Under the pieces are notes generated by a model. It was not told the origin of the DNA. It saw nothing but the letters and a program-made list of their open reading frames with translations, and made no database searches. A stretch of DNA of 64,000 nt from TMED8 sp038125725. Its GTDB lineage: Bacteria; Pseudomonadota; Alphaproteobacteria; Rhodospirillales; Casp-alpha2. Position numbers and translations under genes: made by a program. Below, piece after piece: positions 16,084-25,771 of this stretch. Within the stretch, counting starts at the first letter, position 1, and the number at the start of each line of letters is the position of its first letter. Location of the stretch: assembly GCA_038125725.1 (NCBI GenBank), contig JAYPEK010000006.1:62001-126000 (forward strand), given 5' to 3'.

Positions 16084-16770
16084 ATGAAAGTGCTGGGCGC
16101 TCTCGGTTTCATTGTCGTGTTGCTGTGCAGTGCGCCTGCGCTGGCGGCGGAATTCGGCTTTTCCGGCATGCATGTGCAAGGCATGAAGCCGGCAATCGCC
16201 GAGGCTCTAGGAATGAACAAGGACGAGGGCGTGCTGGTCCGCGACGTGGCGCTTGGCGGGCCTGCCGACAAGGCCGGCGTGCTGCGTGGTGATCTGATCC
16301 TGGAATTCGACGGCTTTAAGATCGACACCTTCAAACGCCTTGTTGGCGTGGTCACCAAAACCAAGCCGGCGCAGACCGTGGCGCTGCGTGTCAAACGCGC
16401 CGACGGTGAGGAAAAGCTCAACATAACGCTGGGTGTGAAGCCGCCGTCATGGAAGGTGGAAACCGGGTCGGTCATCGCCTTTACCGAGATCGGCATTACC
16501 CTGGCGGCGGTGACGCCGAAAATCCGCAAACGGTTTGAAATCCGATGGGGCTCGATCGGGGTGCTGGTGACGCTGGTTGACCCTGAATTCGTAAACCGCA
16601 TGCTGCTCCGGCGCGGCGACATGATCGTGCAGATCAATCAAAAGCCGGTTTGGCTGCCGGAGCATATCCGAGAAGCCTACGACGAAGCCAAAAGCGCCGG
16701 GCGCAAGCAACTGCTCATGCTGGTCGAGCGGACCAGCGGTTTCGAATTCATGATGCTGCCGGTGAAGTGA
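16084..16770 (+). CDS. Periplasmic protein with two PDZ-like domains, no protease domain
   Basis: The protein is 228 residues from the ATG at 16084; an in-frame TTG at 16066 has a better spaced purine stretch upstream, so the exact start is open. A signal peptide ends ALA-A. The mature protein contains a PDZ fold (GVLVRDVALGGPADKAGVLRGDLILEFDG) and a second, weaker one around GSIGVLVTLVD...RRGDMIVQINQKPV. It lacks the trypsin-like domain with the Ser-His-Asp triad that DegP/HtrA proteins carry, so it may be an adaptor or chaperone. It is divergent from wecB and convergent to the DsbA-like gene. Confidence 0.75.
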   Translation: MKVLGALGFIVVLLCSAPALAAEFGFSGMHVQGMKPAIAEALGMNKDEGVLVRDVALGGPADKAGVLRGDLILEFDGFKIDTFKRLVGVVTKTKPAQTVALRVKRADGEEKLNITLGVKPPSWKVETGSVIAFTEIGITLAAVTPKIRKRFEIRWGSIGVLVTLVDPEFVNRMLLRRGDMIVQINQKPVWLPEHIREAYDEAKSAGRKQLLMLVERTSGFEFMMLPVK

Positions 16771-16794
16771 GCGGCCGGGCGGCGAGCGGGCGGT

Positions 16795-17544
16795 TCAGCC
16801 GCCGCGGGCCTCTTCCACCAATTTCTTCAGGGTTCCATAGTCGACGGCGCCCGGCACCAGTTGATTGCCGACGACGAACGCCGGTGTGCCGTTGATATTC
16901 AGCGCCTCGGCCAGTTGGAAATTGCGGCCGAGAGCATCGTCGATTTTCTTGTCGTTCATGGCGGTTTTCAGTGCTTCCGGATCGATGCCGGCTTTCTCGG
17001 CCGTGGCCGCGATCTTGGCGTCGGTGACTTCGCCGCGCGATGTCATCAAGGCATTGTGAAACGCCGCATATTTCTCAGGCGCCGTGTTCCACACCGCCAG
17101 CGCCGCGCGCGCCGCGCTCAGCGATTGCGGCCCAAGGATCGGAAATTCCTTGAGAACCAGACGAATGTTCTTGTCCTCGGTCAGGACCTTCTCGATCGTC
17201 GGGTGCACGCGCTTGCAGTAGCCGCAGCGATAATCGAAGAACTCGACGATGGTCACGTCGCCTTTCGGGTTGCCGGCTACGGGACTGGTCGGGTCGGAGA
17301 GCAATTGCTGCATGTGGGCGGCGACGGCCCCCTGGGCACGTTCTTTTTCCGCCGCCTCGCGCTTTTCCTGGTGGCGCCGGACCGCCTCGAGCAGCACTTC
17401 CGGATGCTCGAGGATGTATTGCTCCATCATCTTCTCAAGCTGCTGTTTTTGAGCATCGCTGAAACCCTCGTCAGCTTGGCTGGCGGCCGGTATCAGGCCC
17501 ATGGCAACGATGGCGAGGACGGAAAGAGCGCGGGAAAGCCACAT
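16795..17544 (-). CDS. DsbA/Com1-family periplasmic thiol-disulfide oxidoreductase
   Basis: The protein is 249 residues from the ATG at 17544; GGAG nine bases upstream overlaps an alternative TTG at 17559, which is thereby excluded. A signal peptide ends SQA-D. An N-terminal helical stretch with the LEKMMEQYILEHPEVLLEAV motif is typical of Com1-type proteins. The DsbA fold follows, with CGYC in FFDYRCGYCKRVHP and the cis-proline NGTPAFVVG. It introduces or shuffles disulfides in exported proteins. It is separate from the Sox thioredoxins. Confidence 0.9.
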   Translation of the reverse strand: MWLSRALSVLAIVAMGLIPAASQADEGFSDAQKQQLEKMMEQYILEHPEVLLEAVRRHQEKREAAEKERAQGAVAAHMQQLLSDPTSPVAGNPKGDVTIVEFFDYRCGYCKRVHPTIEKVLTEDKNIRLVLKEFPILGPQSLSAARAALAVWNTAPEKYAAFHNALMTSRGEVTDAKIAATAEKAGIDPEALKTAMNDKKIDDALGRNFQLAEALNINGTPAFVVGNQLVPGAVDYGTLKKLVEEARGG

Positions 17545-17655
17545 GGGAAATATCTCCAATATTTTGCCCGCGCATCATTCACGGTTATGCCCCACGCCGC
17601 AAGCGCATAGGGGCCGGGAGTCACGCAATCGTGTGTGCGTCGGCGGAGGCGGCGA

Positions 17656-18375
17656 TCAGCGAGAAAGCCGCAAACCCGAGATTCTAACCGTGCCTGGCGT
17701 TTCCGTCTTGGCGCTGCTGATGCCGGTGAAGACGATGCGGCTGTAGGCCATGTCGACCATCGGCCAAGCCAGAGCGTGCAATTGCGATAGATCGATATTT
17801 TCGGACCACCACCGGTTCCGGTTTTCTCGTCCGCCGCGCACCACGTAAAGCGCGCTCGGTTTACCGTCCTCCGTGGTTGCTGGGCGCGTCAGAGAACCTC
17901 GTTCCAGCGCGCTGCCGCCCCAGACCAGCGCAAGGCTGCGCGAGAAGCGGGGCGGTTCGTCGCCGCGGAAAAGGGCGGCCATGCCGCCGAGTTCGGCCGG
18001 CGGCGTGCCGGCGTCGGCGAAACCGACAACCAGCCGCACCGGATGCCGCGGCGGGCCGTTTTCGACCGACCACGACCAGAACAGAAACGGGGTCGCCAGC
18101 AGTTGTGCATCGAGCCTGCGGATGATCGCTGCGTTGTCGCTGCCACCGGTGATTTCCAGGGCCGGTGTGTTGGACTGATAGACGGCCTGGAAGGATAGCC
18201 CGTCGCTCGTGCCAAGCCAGGCCCAGTCGCTGGCGCGGCCGAAGATTGGATTGGTGGGGTCGTTGCTGAACACCTGCAACCGGCCGTCGAGCCCCACCGG
18301 CGTCTGGGTCTCGGCGCAGCCGATGATCAGGGCGAAGACGGAAAGGGCGAGCCACCGGGCGGGGCGGACAATCAT
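17656..18375 (-). CDS. DUF3047-type lipoprotein, function unknown
   Basis: The protein is 239 residues from the ATG at 18375, only a weak AAAAGAA precedes it. The N-terminus has a lipobox LIIGC-A. The mature part fits the DUF3047 pattern: LDAQLLATPFLFWSWSVENGP, RLVVGFAD, LALVWGG and YVVRGG with a C-terminal DMAYSRIVFTGI. Members are periplasmic or lipid-anchored beta proteins of unknown role. It follows the M48 protease gene by 14 bases and is probably co-transcribed with it. Confidence 0.75.
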   Translation of the reverse strand: MIVRPARWLALSVFALIIGCAETQTPVGLDGRLQVFSNDPTNPIFGRASDWAWLGTSDGLSFQAVYQSNTPALEITGGSDNAAIIRRLDAQLLATPFLFWSWSVENGPPRHPVRLVVGFADAGTPPAELGGMAALFRGDEPPRFSRSLALVWGGSALERGSLTRPATTEDGKPSALYVVRGGRENRNRWWSENIDLSQLHALAWPMVDMAYSRIVFTGISSAKTETPGTVRISGLRLSR

Positions 18376-18389
18376 TTCTTTTCGCGTTG

Positions 18390-19760
18390 CTAGCGGTTTT
18401 TCATTTCCTTGGCGGCAAGCAGGATGTCGCCGGCTTGCAGCCATTCGCGCGTGCCTTCCTTGAACTGGCGCTGCGCGGCACCGGCCTGGCGTTCGGCGAT
18501 ATCGGGCTTGTTGTCCAGCAATGCCTCTTCCGCCAGGGCGAGGGAACTGCGTGCCTCATCGCCGAGCCGGCCGTGCGCGATGCCCAAAAGCCGCCAGGTG
18601 AAGGGCGTGCGGCGTTCCACCGCCAGCGAGGCTTCCAGGTTGATGATCGCTGCTTTCAGGAATTCCGGCTGGTTGTATTCGATTTGCGCACGTGCCAACT
18701 CGCGCCGGATCAGGGCCGATCGGGGGGCGAGATTGGCCGCCTTGCCGTAACTGACAAGCGCTTCGTTCAGGCGCGCGTTGTCGAACAACATCTGTCCACG
18801 GAGCTCATGGAAATAGGCGTTTTCCGGCTCCTCGGCGATCAGTCCACCGATCAAGGGCAGCGCTTTTCCGAGATCGTGCTGGCGATAGTAGCCGATCGCG
18901 CGCGCGTAGCGGCTGGGCACGCTGGTGTCGTCTTCCTTGTACAGCCGTAGTGTCTGACGCAGCGGATTGATGAAGGCGTAAATCTTGGCCTTCATGCGCT
19001 CGTGCATCTGTTGCAGGTCGGCCGGGATCGGGCGATCGGAGAAGCGTGACAGGCGGACATGCTCGCTGACCGCGCTGATACGGTCGCGGGTCAAGGGGTG
19101 GGTGCGCACATAGGGGTCTTGCTGGCTCGGGCTGAGCAGTTCCTGGTCGCCGAGCTTTTCCATGAAGTCCATCAACCCCTTGGCGGAGGTCTCCGTTTCG
19201 TCCAGGAATTTCAATCCCGCCTGGTCGGCGGCCGATTCCTGCACCCGGCTGTAGGCAAGGAAATTGCGTATCGCTGCCGATTGGCCGCCCATGGCGACAG
19301 CGGCGCCGACGTCGCCGCGACCCGTCGCCACAGTCGCGGCGCCGCCAAGGATCAGGGCCAGGATCGATGCCGCCGATCCCTTCGATAGGGCATCGTGCAG
19401 GCGTGCCAGATGGCCGCCGGCGATGTGGCCGGTTTCGTGGGCGATGACGCCGATCACTTCGCTGGCGTCCTCAGCCGCCAGGATCAGGCCGGTATTCATG
19501 AACAGCTTCTGTCCGCCGGCCACGAAGGCGTTGAGGGCGTTGTCGTTGACGATATAGATATTAACGTGCTCCGGGTGCAGGCCGGCGGCACGGAACAGTG
19601 GCGTTGCATAGACGCGGATGGTATTTTCCACCTCCGCGTCACGGATAAACGAAAGACGCTTGGCAGCCTCGGCCGGAGATGGGCCGCCGAACAGGGCAAG
19701 CGAAAGGCCAATGGCAAGAATTCGAAAAAGACTGAACACGTCGCGATTTCCTGAAATCAC
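18390..19760 (-). CDS. BepA-like M48 metalloprotease with C-terminal TPR
   Basis: The protein is 456 residues with a signal peptide ending AEA-A. The zinc motif HETGH (in VIAHETGHIAGGHLARLHD) and the third ligand in QESAADQAG define the M48 family. The C-terminal half holds tetratricopeptide-like helices (YFHELRGQMLFDNARLNEALVSYGKAANL and following). BepA and YfgC proteins check outer-membrane proteins such as LptD in the periplasm. It heads a two-gene transcript with the DUF3047 lipoprotein and is divergent from the gamma-glutamyltransferase-like gene. Confidence 0.9.
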   Translation of the reverse strand: MISGNRDVFSLFRILAIGLSLALFGGPSPAEAAKRLSFIRDAEVENTIRVYATPLFRAAGLHPEHVNIYIVNDNALNAFVAGGQKLFMNTGLILAAEDASEVIGVIAHETGHIAGGHLARLHDALSKGSAASILALILGGAATVATGRGDVGAAVAMGGQSAAIRNFLAYSRVQESAADQAGLKFLDETETSAKGLMDFMEKLGDQELLSPSQQDPYVRTHPLTRDRISAVSEHVRLSRFSDRPIPADLQQMHERMKAKIYAFINPLRQTLRLYKEDDTSVPSRYARAIGYYRQHDLGKALPLIGGLIAEEPENAYFHELRGQMLFDNARLNEALVSYGKAANLAPRSALIRRELARAQIEYNQPEFLKAAIINLEASLAVERRTPFTWRLLGIAHGRLGDEARSSLALAEEALLDNKPDIAERQAGAAQRQFKEGTREWLQAGDILLAAKEMKNR

Positions 19761-19824
19761 AATTGGCCGTACCGGCGCCCGACGACCGCATCTAGAAGGT
19801 AGTCATGCGCATGATGGCGGTCAA

Positions 19825-21504
19825 TTGGCCTTGCGCCGATCCCGTGTCGCGGCCGCCCTGACGCTAGCTGGTTTCCTGGCCGGCTGCACGTCGCTGCCGT
19901 TCATGGACAACGAGCCCGAGGTGCCGCTCGGCACCATCGGACACGTTTCCGGGTTCTTCGGCGGTATCGCCGCCGACGAGCCGCAAGCGGTACTGGCCGG
20001 GCGCGATACGCTCGCCGCCGGAGGGTCCGCGGCCGATGCAGCTCTAGCGATGTATTTCACCCTTGCGGTGACCATGCCTTCGTCGGCGGGGCTGGGCGGT
20101 GGGGGGATCTGCCTGACCCGGCCGAGCAAGGAGCAGCGCGTCGAGACCCTGGATTTTCTGGGACAACCCAGTTCCGGTCCCGGCGCGAAAGTACTGGTGC
20201 CCGGAAATCCACGCGGCATATTTGTGTTACACGCCAAGTCGGGAAGGCTCAATTGGGGCGAATTGATTCGCCCGGCGGAGAATCTGGCGCGGTTCGGGTT
20301 CAGGGTTTCACGGGCGTTTGCCGAGGAACTGAAGTTGGGCGAGGCCGTTTTGGCGGCGTCGCCTGATGCGCGCGCCTTGTTTTCCAAGTCCGACGGTTCA
20401 TTCGTCGGCGAAGGAGATCAGATGAGACGCCCGAAACTGGCGGCGTTTCTTGCGCGCATGCGCTCGCACGGGCCGGCGAACATCCACGTCGGCGCCGGCG
20501 CTGAGTTGTTCGCGGCAGAGGCCGAAAGGCTGGGGTTCGGCATCACGTCGCGCGACCTGAAGGCGACGCATCCGTTCTGGCGTTCGACGATCAGGGTCGG
20601 GATTGATTCGATGCGCTACATGCATTTCCCGCTGCCGCGCACACCGCAAGGCACGCTGGGCGCCAAGGTAGCGGCGATCTTGCTTGAGGGTGATCGTTAC
20701 GCCGATGCCGCCGCCGACCAACGCGATCATTTGGTCGCCGAAGCCATTCAGCGCGCCTATGCCGATCAGGCACGCGGGTTCAAACAAGTCGAGGTCAAAA
20801 AGGAATTCGGGTCTTCTCTAAGCGGTCGTCGCACGGTGGATTTGACCTATACCCAAATCGACGACGACTATGTCGAAGGCCTGATGCGTGGATACCGCAC
20901 CGGGCAGTTGACCGAACTAGCGGTGCCGCCGGGCCCGGAACTGCCAGTGGCGCATCGCGGCGGCGAGACCAGTTTTTCCGTCATCGACAAGGACGGCGGT
21001 GCCGTGGCGTGCGCGTTCTCCATGAACGGTGCGTTCGGGACCGGCCGGCTGGCGCCCGATTCCGGTATCTTTCTGGCTGGCTATCCGAGTTCGACAGCGG
21101 GGCGCGACCTGTCGCTGGCAGTGTTGATGATCGAGCACCGGTTCCAGAACAAGCTGTTCATGGCGGCGGCCGCCACCGGTGGTGCGTCTAGCCAGGCGGT
21201 ATTGACCCAAATTGCCGTTGCATCGGCCGTATCCGGGATCACGTCGGTCGAAAAGCCGATGACGCGGGGCCGGGTGTTCCGCGATCCGGTACGTAGAATC
21301 ACCTATGTCGAACAAGGCGCGGGTGCGGCCTTCGCCAACACCCTGTTGAGAAGGGGGCACCGGTTGCAGACGGTGCCGGGGCTGTCGCGCGCCAATATCG
21401 CCCACACCGGGACCGGCCTGCCGGTCCGCGCGCCTGACGATCCGATCGAATTCGATGTCGAATCGGACCCGCGCGGGTTCGGACTGGCCATCTCGCCGGG
21501 CTGA
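19825..21504 (+). CDS. Gamma-glutamyltransferase-fold lipoprotein with altered active site
   Basis: The protein is 559 residues from a TTG at 19825 (or 19831). The ATGs at 19805, 19811 and 19814, behind a plausible AAGG, are out of frame. A lipobox FLAGC follows. The GGT fold is clear: DTLAAGGSAADAALAMYFTLAV, SSAGLGGGGICL and a C-terminal Ntn-hydrolase half. Where E. coli GGT has TTHYSVVDKDG, this protein reads GETSFSVIDKDG, so the catalytic first Thr aligns with Glu. The glutamate-binding Arg in DGRE is also missing (LDFLGQ). It may be a non-canonical hydrolase or a structural protein. It probably shares a transcript with the downstream aminotransferase. Confidence 0.75.
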   Translation: MALRRSRVAAALTLAGFLAGCTSLPFMDNEPEVPLGTIGHVSGFFGGIAADEPQAVLAGRDTLAAGGSAADAALAMYFTLAVTMPSSAGLGGGGICLTRPSKEQRVETLDFLGQPSSGPGAKVLVPGNPRGIFVLHAKSGRLNWGELIRPAENLARFGFRVSRAFAEELKLGEAVLAASPDARALFSKSDGSFVGEGDQMRRPKLAAFLARMRSHGPANIHVGAGAELFAAEAERLGFGITSRDLKATHPFWRSTIRVGIDSMRYMHFPLPRTPQGTLGAKVAAILLEGDRYADAAADQRDHLVAEAIQRAYADQARGFKQVEVKKEFGSSLSGRRTVDLTYTQIDDDYVEGLMRGYRTGQLTELAVPPGPELPVAHRGGETSFSVIDKDGGAVACAFSMNGAFGTGRLAPDSGIFLAGYPSSTAGRDLSLAVLMIEHRFQNKLFMAAAATGGASSQAVLTQIAVASAVSGITSVEKPMTRGRVFRDPVRRITYVEQGAGAAFANTLLRRGHRLQTVPGLSRANIAHTGTGLPVRAPDDPIEFDVESDPRGFGLAISPG

Positions 21505-21545
21505 CCAAACCCGGACGAAGGACAACAGGAAAGGTAGGTCAAAGC

Positions 21546-22706
21546 GTGCCGCTCAAGGTTTCCAAACGCGGGGCCATCCCGCCGTTCATCGTCATGGACG
21601 TGATGCGCGAGGCCAATCTTCGCGAGGCACGAGGCGAACGTGTCCTGCATATGGAGGTGGGCCAGCCCGGTAGCGGCGCACCGGCGGGCGTGCTCGACGC
21701 GGTCCGCGACGTCATGAGCCGCGACCGCATGGGCTATACCGATGCCTTCGGCGTACCGGCGCTGCGCGAGCGTATCGCCAGCCATTACCAATCCGACTAC
21801 GGCATCACCGTGTCGCCGGAGCAGGTCGTGGTGACGACCGGGTCTTCGGGGGCGTTCGTGCTGTCATTTCTGGCGGCCTTTGACGTCGGCGACCGGGTGG
21901 CGCTGGCGAGCCCCGGATACCCGGCCTACCGCAATATCCTGGCGGCGCTCGGGATCGAGGTGGTCGATATTCAGACCGGCGAGGACAGCAACTTCCAACC
22001 CACCGTGCCTGTGTTGTCCGCCGCGCTCAAAGCCATGGACGTGCCCATCGACGGGCTGATCGTGGCCAGCCCATCGAACCCCACCGGCACCATGCTGCAG
22101 GCGGACGAACTCAGGGACCTGGTGCATTTTTGCGATGCCGAGGGAATTCGCTTTATCTCGGATGAAATCTACCACGGCATCACCTATGAGCGTCCGGCCG
22201 AGACCGCGCTCGCCTTCGGGCCGAACACGGTGGTGATCAACAGTTTTTCAAAATATTTCTCGATGACCGGTTGGCGTTTGGGCTGGATGGTGCTGCCCGA
22301 CGACCTGCTCAGGGCCGTCGAGTGCCTGGGTCAGAACCTGTTCATCTCACCACCGACGGTGTCGCAGTACGCAGGGCTCGCCGCTTTCGACTGCCACGAC
22401 GAACTGCAGGCCAATGTCCAGCGCTATGCCCGCAACCGCGAAATACTGCTGCAAAAGCTGCCCCAGGCCGGCTTCGATCATCTCGCGTCCGCCGACGGCG
22501 CTTTTTATATCTATGCCGACGTCAGCACGCTGACCAACGACAGCCCCGAGTTCTGCCGCCGCATGCTGGCGGAGACCGGGGTGGCGACAACGCCCGGGAC
22601 CGATTTCGATCCCGGGCGCGGTCATCGCTTTCTCAGATTTTCATTCTCCGGCGCCGAGGCCGACATGGCCGACGCGGCCCAGCGCCTCATCGATTGGCGG
22701 CGCTGA
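21546..22706 (+). CDS. Class I/II pyridoxal-phosphate aminotransferase
   Basis: The protein is 386 residues from the GTG at 21546 with AGGAAAGG upstream. Family landmarks are VVTTGSSGAFVLSFLAAFD (cofactor phosphate binding), ASPSNPTGTML (the conserved NPTG), FISDEIYHGITY (Asp-Tyr pair), NSFSKYFSMTGWRLGW (Schiff-base lysine) and RFSFSGAEADM (the carboxylate-binding Arg region). It belongs to the aspartate aminotransferase fold type I group. The amino-acid substrate cannot be read from the sequence. Confidence 0.9.
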   Translation: MPLKVSKRGAIPPFIVMDVMREANLREARGERVLHMEVGQPGSGAPAGVLDAVRDVMSRDRMGYTDAFGVPALRERIASHYQSDYGITVSPEQVVVTTGSSGAFVLSFLAAFDVGDRVALASPGYPAYRNILAALGIEVVDIQTGEDSNFQPTVPVLSAALKAMDVPIDGLIVASPSNPTGTMLQADELRDLVHFCDAEGIRFISDEIYHGITYERPAETALAFGPNTVVINSFSKYFSMTGWRLGWMVLPDDLLRAVECLGQNLFISPPTVSQYAGLAAFDCHDELQANVQRYARNREILLQKLPQAGFDHLASADGAFYIYADVSTLTNDSPEFCRRMLAETGVATTPGTDFDPGRGHRFLRFSFSGAEADMADAAQRLIDWRR

Positions 22707-22722
22707 GCCGGATTTCTACCAC

Positions 22723-25284
22723 CTAGCGATCCCACCATCCGGAGCGGCGGGGCTGCTCCCCACCGGCGGCTTCCTCGCCGCCGACCTGGATGACGGTGGT
22801 CTTCGCCGCCTCGGAGGCAAGTTCGGGATCCACCGCAGGAGTCTCGACGGGTTCCTCGGCCGTTTCCGCCAGCACCTCTTCGGTTTCCGCTTCCGCAGCC
22901 TGAGCCTCCTCGGCCGGCTCTTCAACGGGTTCGGCGGCGGGCTCGTCCGCGGCTTCAACCTCGGTTTCCGCTTCGGCGTCGTCCTCGGCCGCCTTGCTCT
23001 TGCGCTGGCGTTTCGGCTTCTCGTCGGAATCGGCAGCCCCGGCCGGCGCATCGTCGTCCTTCTTGGCACTGCGGCGACGGCGTTTCGGTTTTTCCTCCGC
23101 CGCTTCCTCGCCACCGTCGGCAGCATCTTCCGATTTGGCTTTGCGCGGCCGGCGGCGGCGTTTCGGCTTTTCTTCGGTTTCCGGTTCCGCTTCGGCGTCG
23201 GCTTCCTCGCCCGATCCGTCGGGCAGCGCGATCACCTCGGCATCGTCGCTGCTTGGCGGTGCCAAGAGCTCTGTCGCCTCGGGACCGGCGATCAGCGCCG
23301 CCGGTTCGCTCTCGCCATCGGCGTCGATGGTTTCCGCTTCGGCGCCGTCCGTGCTTTCCTCGTCGCGCCGGCGCCGGCGGCGTCCGCCGCGCCGTCCGCG
23401 GCGGCGGCGTTTCGGCTGTTCGCCGGCGTCCGAGTCACCGGCTTCCTGGGTCGTGGCTTCGTCTTCCTCGCCGTCGTCATCCACTTCGACCTCGTCATCG
23501 TTCGCGGCTTCCTGGGCGACGTCGGCGTCGGTGGCATTTTCATCGTCGCGCCGTTTGCGGCGCGGGCGGCGGCGGCGGCGCTTGCGGCCGCCGGAATCGT
23601 CGACTCCGTCGGCCTCGGCGGCACTGGTCGGCCGCGACGGCTTGTCGGCGCCGATCACTTCGCCGTCGCGTTCAATGCGCAGGTCCGGCGGGATCAGCGA
23701 GTCGTCGTTCTCGAGATAAATCTTGATCTCGAAACGCTCTTCCAACTCGGCCAGGGAATCACGTTTGCGGTTGAGCAGGTAGAGCGCCACGTCGGTCGGC
23801 ACGAAGACGGTCATCTCGCCGCCGCGCTTGCGCATGCCTTCCTCTTCGATCTCACGCAGCACTTCGACCGCGGTCGTTTCGGTGGAGCGCCGCACGCCGG
23901 AACCCCGGCAGTAGGGGCAGGGCTCCGAGCTGGTCTCGATCAGGCTCGGACGCAGCCGCTGGCGCGATAGCTCCAGCAGCCCAAACGGGCTGATGCGGCC
24001 GATTTGGATGCGCGCCCGGTCGGAGCGCATGGCCTCCTTCATGGCGCGCTCGACCTTGGTCTGGTTGCGGTTGACCTCCATGTCGATGAAATCGATGACG
24101 ATCAGGCCGGCCAGGTCGCGCAGCTTCAGTTGCCGGGCGATTTCCTCGGCCGCTTCCAGGTTGGTCTTGAGCGCCGTCTCCTCGATGTTGCGCTCCTTGG
24201 TGGCGCGGCCCGAGTTGACATCGATGGCGACCAGGGCTTCCGTCGGGTTGATGACGATGTAGCCGCCGGACTTCAGGTGAACCTCGGGCTCATGAATGAC
24301 GCCGAGCTGGTTCTCGATCCGGTAGTTGTGCGTCAGCGGGACGTCCACGTCCTTGTACTTCTGCACTTTCTTGGCGTGGCTCGGGATCAGGATTTTCATG
24401 AAATCCTTGGCGGCGCGGTAACCGTCCTCGCCATGGACCACGACCTCGTCGATGTCCTTGGTGTAGAGATCGCGGATGGAACGCTTGATCAGGTCGCCTT
24501 CCTCGTGCACCAGGGCCGGCGCGATGGAACTCAGCGTCAATTCCCTGATCTGGTTCCAGAGCCTGAGCAGGTAGTCGTAGTCGCGCCTGATTTCGGCGCG
24601 TGACCGTTCCGCGCCAGCGGTCCTGACGATCACCGCCATGCCTTCCGGAATGCCGAGATCGCCGACGATCTTCTTCAGTTTCTTGCGGTCGGCGACGGAG
24701 CCGATCTTGCGCGAAATTCCGCCGCCACGGTCGGTGTTCGGCATCAGCACGCAATAGCGCCCGGCCAGTGACAGATAGGTGGTCAGCGCCGCGCCCTTGG
24801 TGCCGCGCTCTTCCTTGACCACCTGCACCAGCAGGATCTGGCGGCGCTTGATGACTTCCTGGATCTTGTAGCGCCGGTGCTTGGCCACTGGGCGGCGGAC
24901 TTCCACCTCCTCGGTGTCGTCGCCGCCGAGGGTCTCGACATGCGGCTCATCGGCACCGTCCTCGGCGTCGTGTTCGGCGTCCTCGGAGCGCGCCTCGGCG
25001 CGTTCCTCGGCCAACAGCGCTTCGCGGTCGGCGACCGGAATCTGGTAGTAATCCGGGTGGATTTCGCTGAACGCCAGGAAGCCGTGGCGGTTGCCGCCAT
25101 AATCGACGAAGGCCGCTTGGAGCGAGGGCTCCACACGGGTTACCTTGGCGAGATAGATATTACCTTTGAGAGGCCGTCGGGTCTCAACTTCTACGTCGAA
25201 ATCTTCCAGCCGGTTTCCATTGACGACCAGCACCCGGGTCTCCTCCGAGTGCGAGGCGTCGATCAACATACGTTTGGTTGCCAT
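22723..25284 (-). CDS. rne: Ribonuclease E
   Basis: The protein is 853 residues. The catalytic half (about 1-560) has the S1 domain (GNIYLAKVTRVEPSLQAAFVDYG, interrupted by an acidic insert around 90-125), the DNase-I-like metal site VIDFIDM with the VAIDVNSGR block, and the zinc link CPYCRGSG. The C-terminal half (about 560-853) is low complexity, alternating acidic and arginine-rich runs (RRRRGRRGGRRRRRR). This suits an intrinsically disordered degradosome scaffold. It is the main endonuclease of mRNA decay and rRNA processing. A gap of 487 bases upstream leaves room for a long autoregulated leader. Confidence 0.95.
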   Translation of the reverse strand: MATKRMLIDASHSEETRVLVVNGNRLEDFDVEVETRRPLKGNIYLAKVTRVEPSLQAAFVDYGGNRHGFLAFSEIHPDYYQIPVADREALLAEERAEARSEDAEHDAEDGADEPHVETLGGDDTEEVEVRRPVAKHRRYKIQEVIKRRQILLVQVVKEERGTKGAALTTYLSLAGRYCVLMPNTDRGGGISRKIGSVADRKKLKKIVGDLGIPEGMAVIVRTAGAERSRAEIRRDYDYLLRLWNQIRELTLSSIAPALVHEEGDLIKRSIRDLYTKDIDEVVVHGEDGYRAAKDFMKILIPSHAKKVQKYKDVDVPLTHNYRIENQLGVIHEPEVHLKSGGYIVINPTEALVAIDVNSGRATKERNIEETALKTNLEAAEEIARQLKLRDLAGLIVIDFIDMEVNRNQTKVERAMKEAMRSDRARIQIGRISPFGLLELSRQRLRPSLIETSSEPCPYCRGSGVRRSTETTAVEVLREIEEEGMRKRGGEMTVFVPTDVALYLLNRKRDSLAELEERFEIKIYLENDDSLIPPDLRIERDGEVIGADKPSRPTSAAEADGVDDSGGRKRRRRRPRRKRRDDENATDADVAQEAANDDEVEVDDDGEEDEATTQEAGDSDAGEQPKRRRRGRRGGRRRRRRDEESTDGAEAETIDADGESEPAALIAGPEATELLAPPSSDDAEVIALPDGSGEEADAEAEPETEEKPKRRRRPRKAKSEDAADGGEEAAEEKPKRRRRSAKKDDDAPAGAADSDEKPKRQRKSKAAEDDAEAETEVEAADEPAAEPVEEPAEEAQAAEAETEEVLAETAEEPVETPAVDPELASEAAKTTVIQVGGEEAAGGEQPRRSGWWDR

Positions 25285-25771
25285 TAAATCGTGAACTCCG
25301 CGGCACCCGGGGCTCCGGTCGCGTGAACGTGACGGAAGGGCGGGGGCCGGTTGTGGTGATGCCGACGGCGCTTGTCAGCATGCCGACGCCGCCGGTCGAA
25401 ACCGGCGATCGGGTCGGCAGGGCATGCGCGGCTCTGTCAGACATCGGGTTAACCTTTGAGGATCATCCTCGAAAGAACGTTGAAACCCGAAACGCTTTCG
25501 GGCTGGCGGTGCATCTGAAAAAAACGAGAAGCGATGTCCGTGCCGGCCGAAATGGATTCCGGGGAGCGAGGGCCTACCGAGAACTTCCAGCATGCCGTTC
25601 GCTATATGTTAAGATAACGGTAGGATTTAGGTTCGACAATGGGCTTGTCGCGAAAAAATTCCCCATGACCATGTCCGGCGGCCGCCGGGTCATGGCAGGC
25701 GGAGATCGTGATGATTGAAAAACCGCGGGAAAGCACCGTATATTTGTAATAACAAGGTTGGTTAACGCTAA
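25285..25771. promoter_or_regulatory. Divergent rne/amiC intergenic region, possible long rne leader
   Basis: I find no credible gene in these 487 bases. Two small hairpins are visible: GAGGAT-C-ATCCTC (25458-25470) and CCCGAAA-CGC-TTTCGGG (25486-25502). RNase E mRNAs are known for long structured leaders that mediate feedback in enterobacteria. Whether this region does so is inference. Confidence 0.4.

Noticed and set aside
22994..23719. Ser/Arg-rich plus-strand frame over the RNase E tail
   Set aside because: It arises from the complement of the low-complexity acidic/arginine-rich scaffold region.
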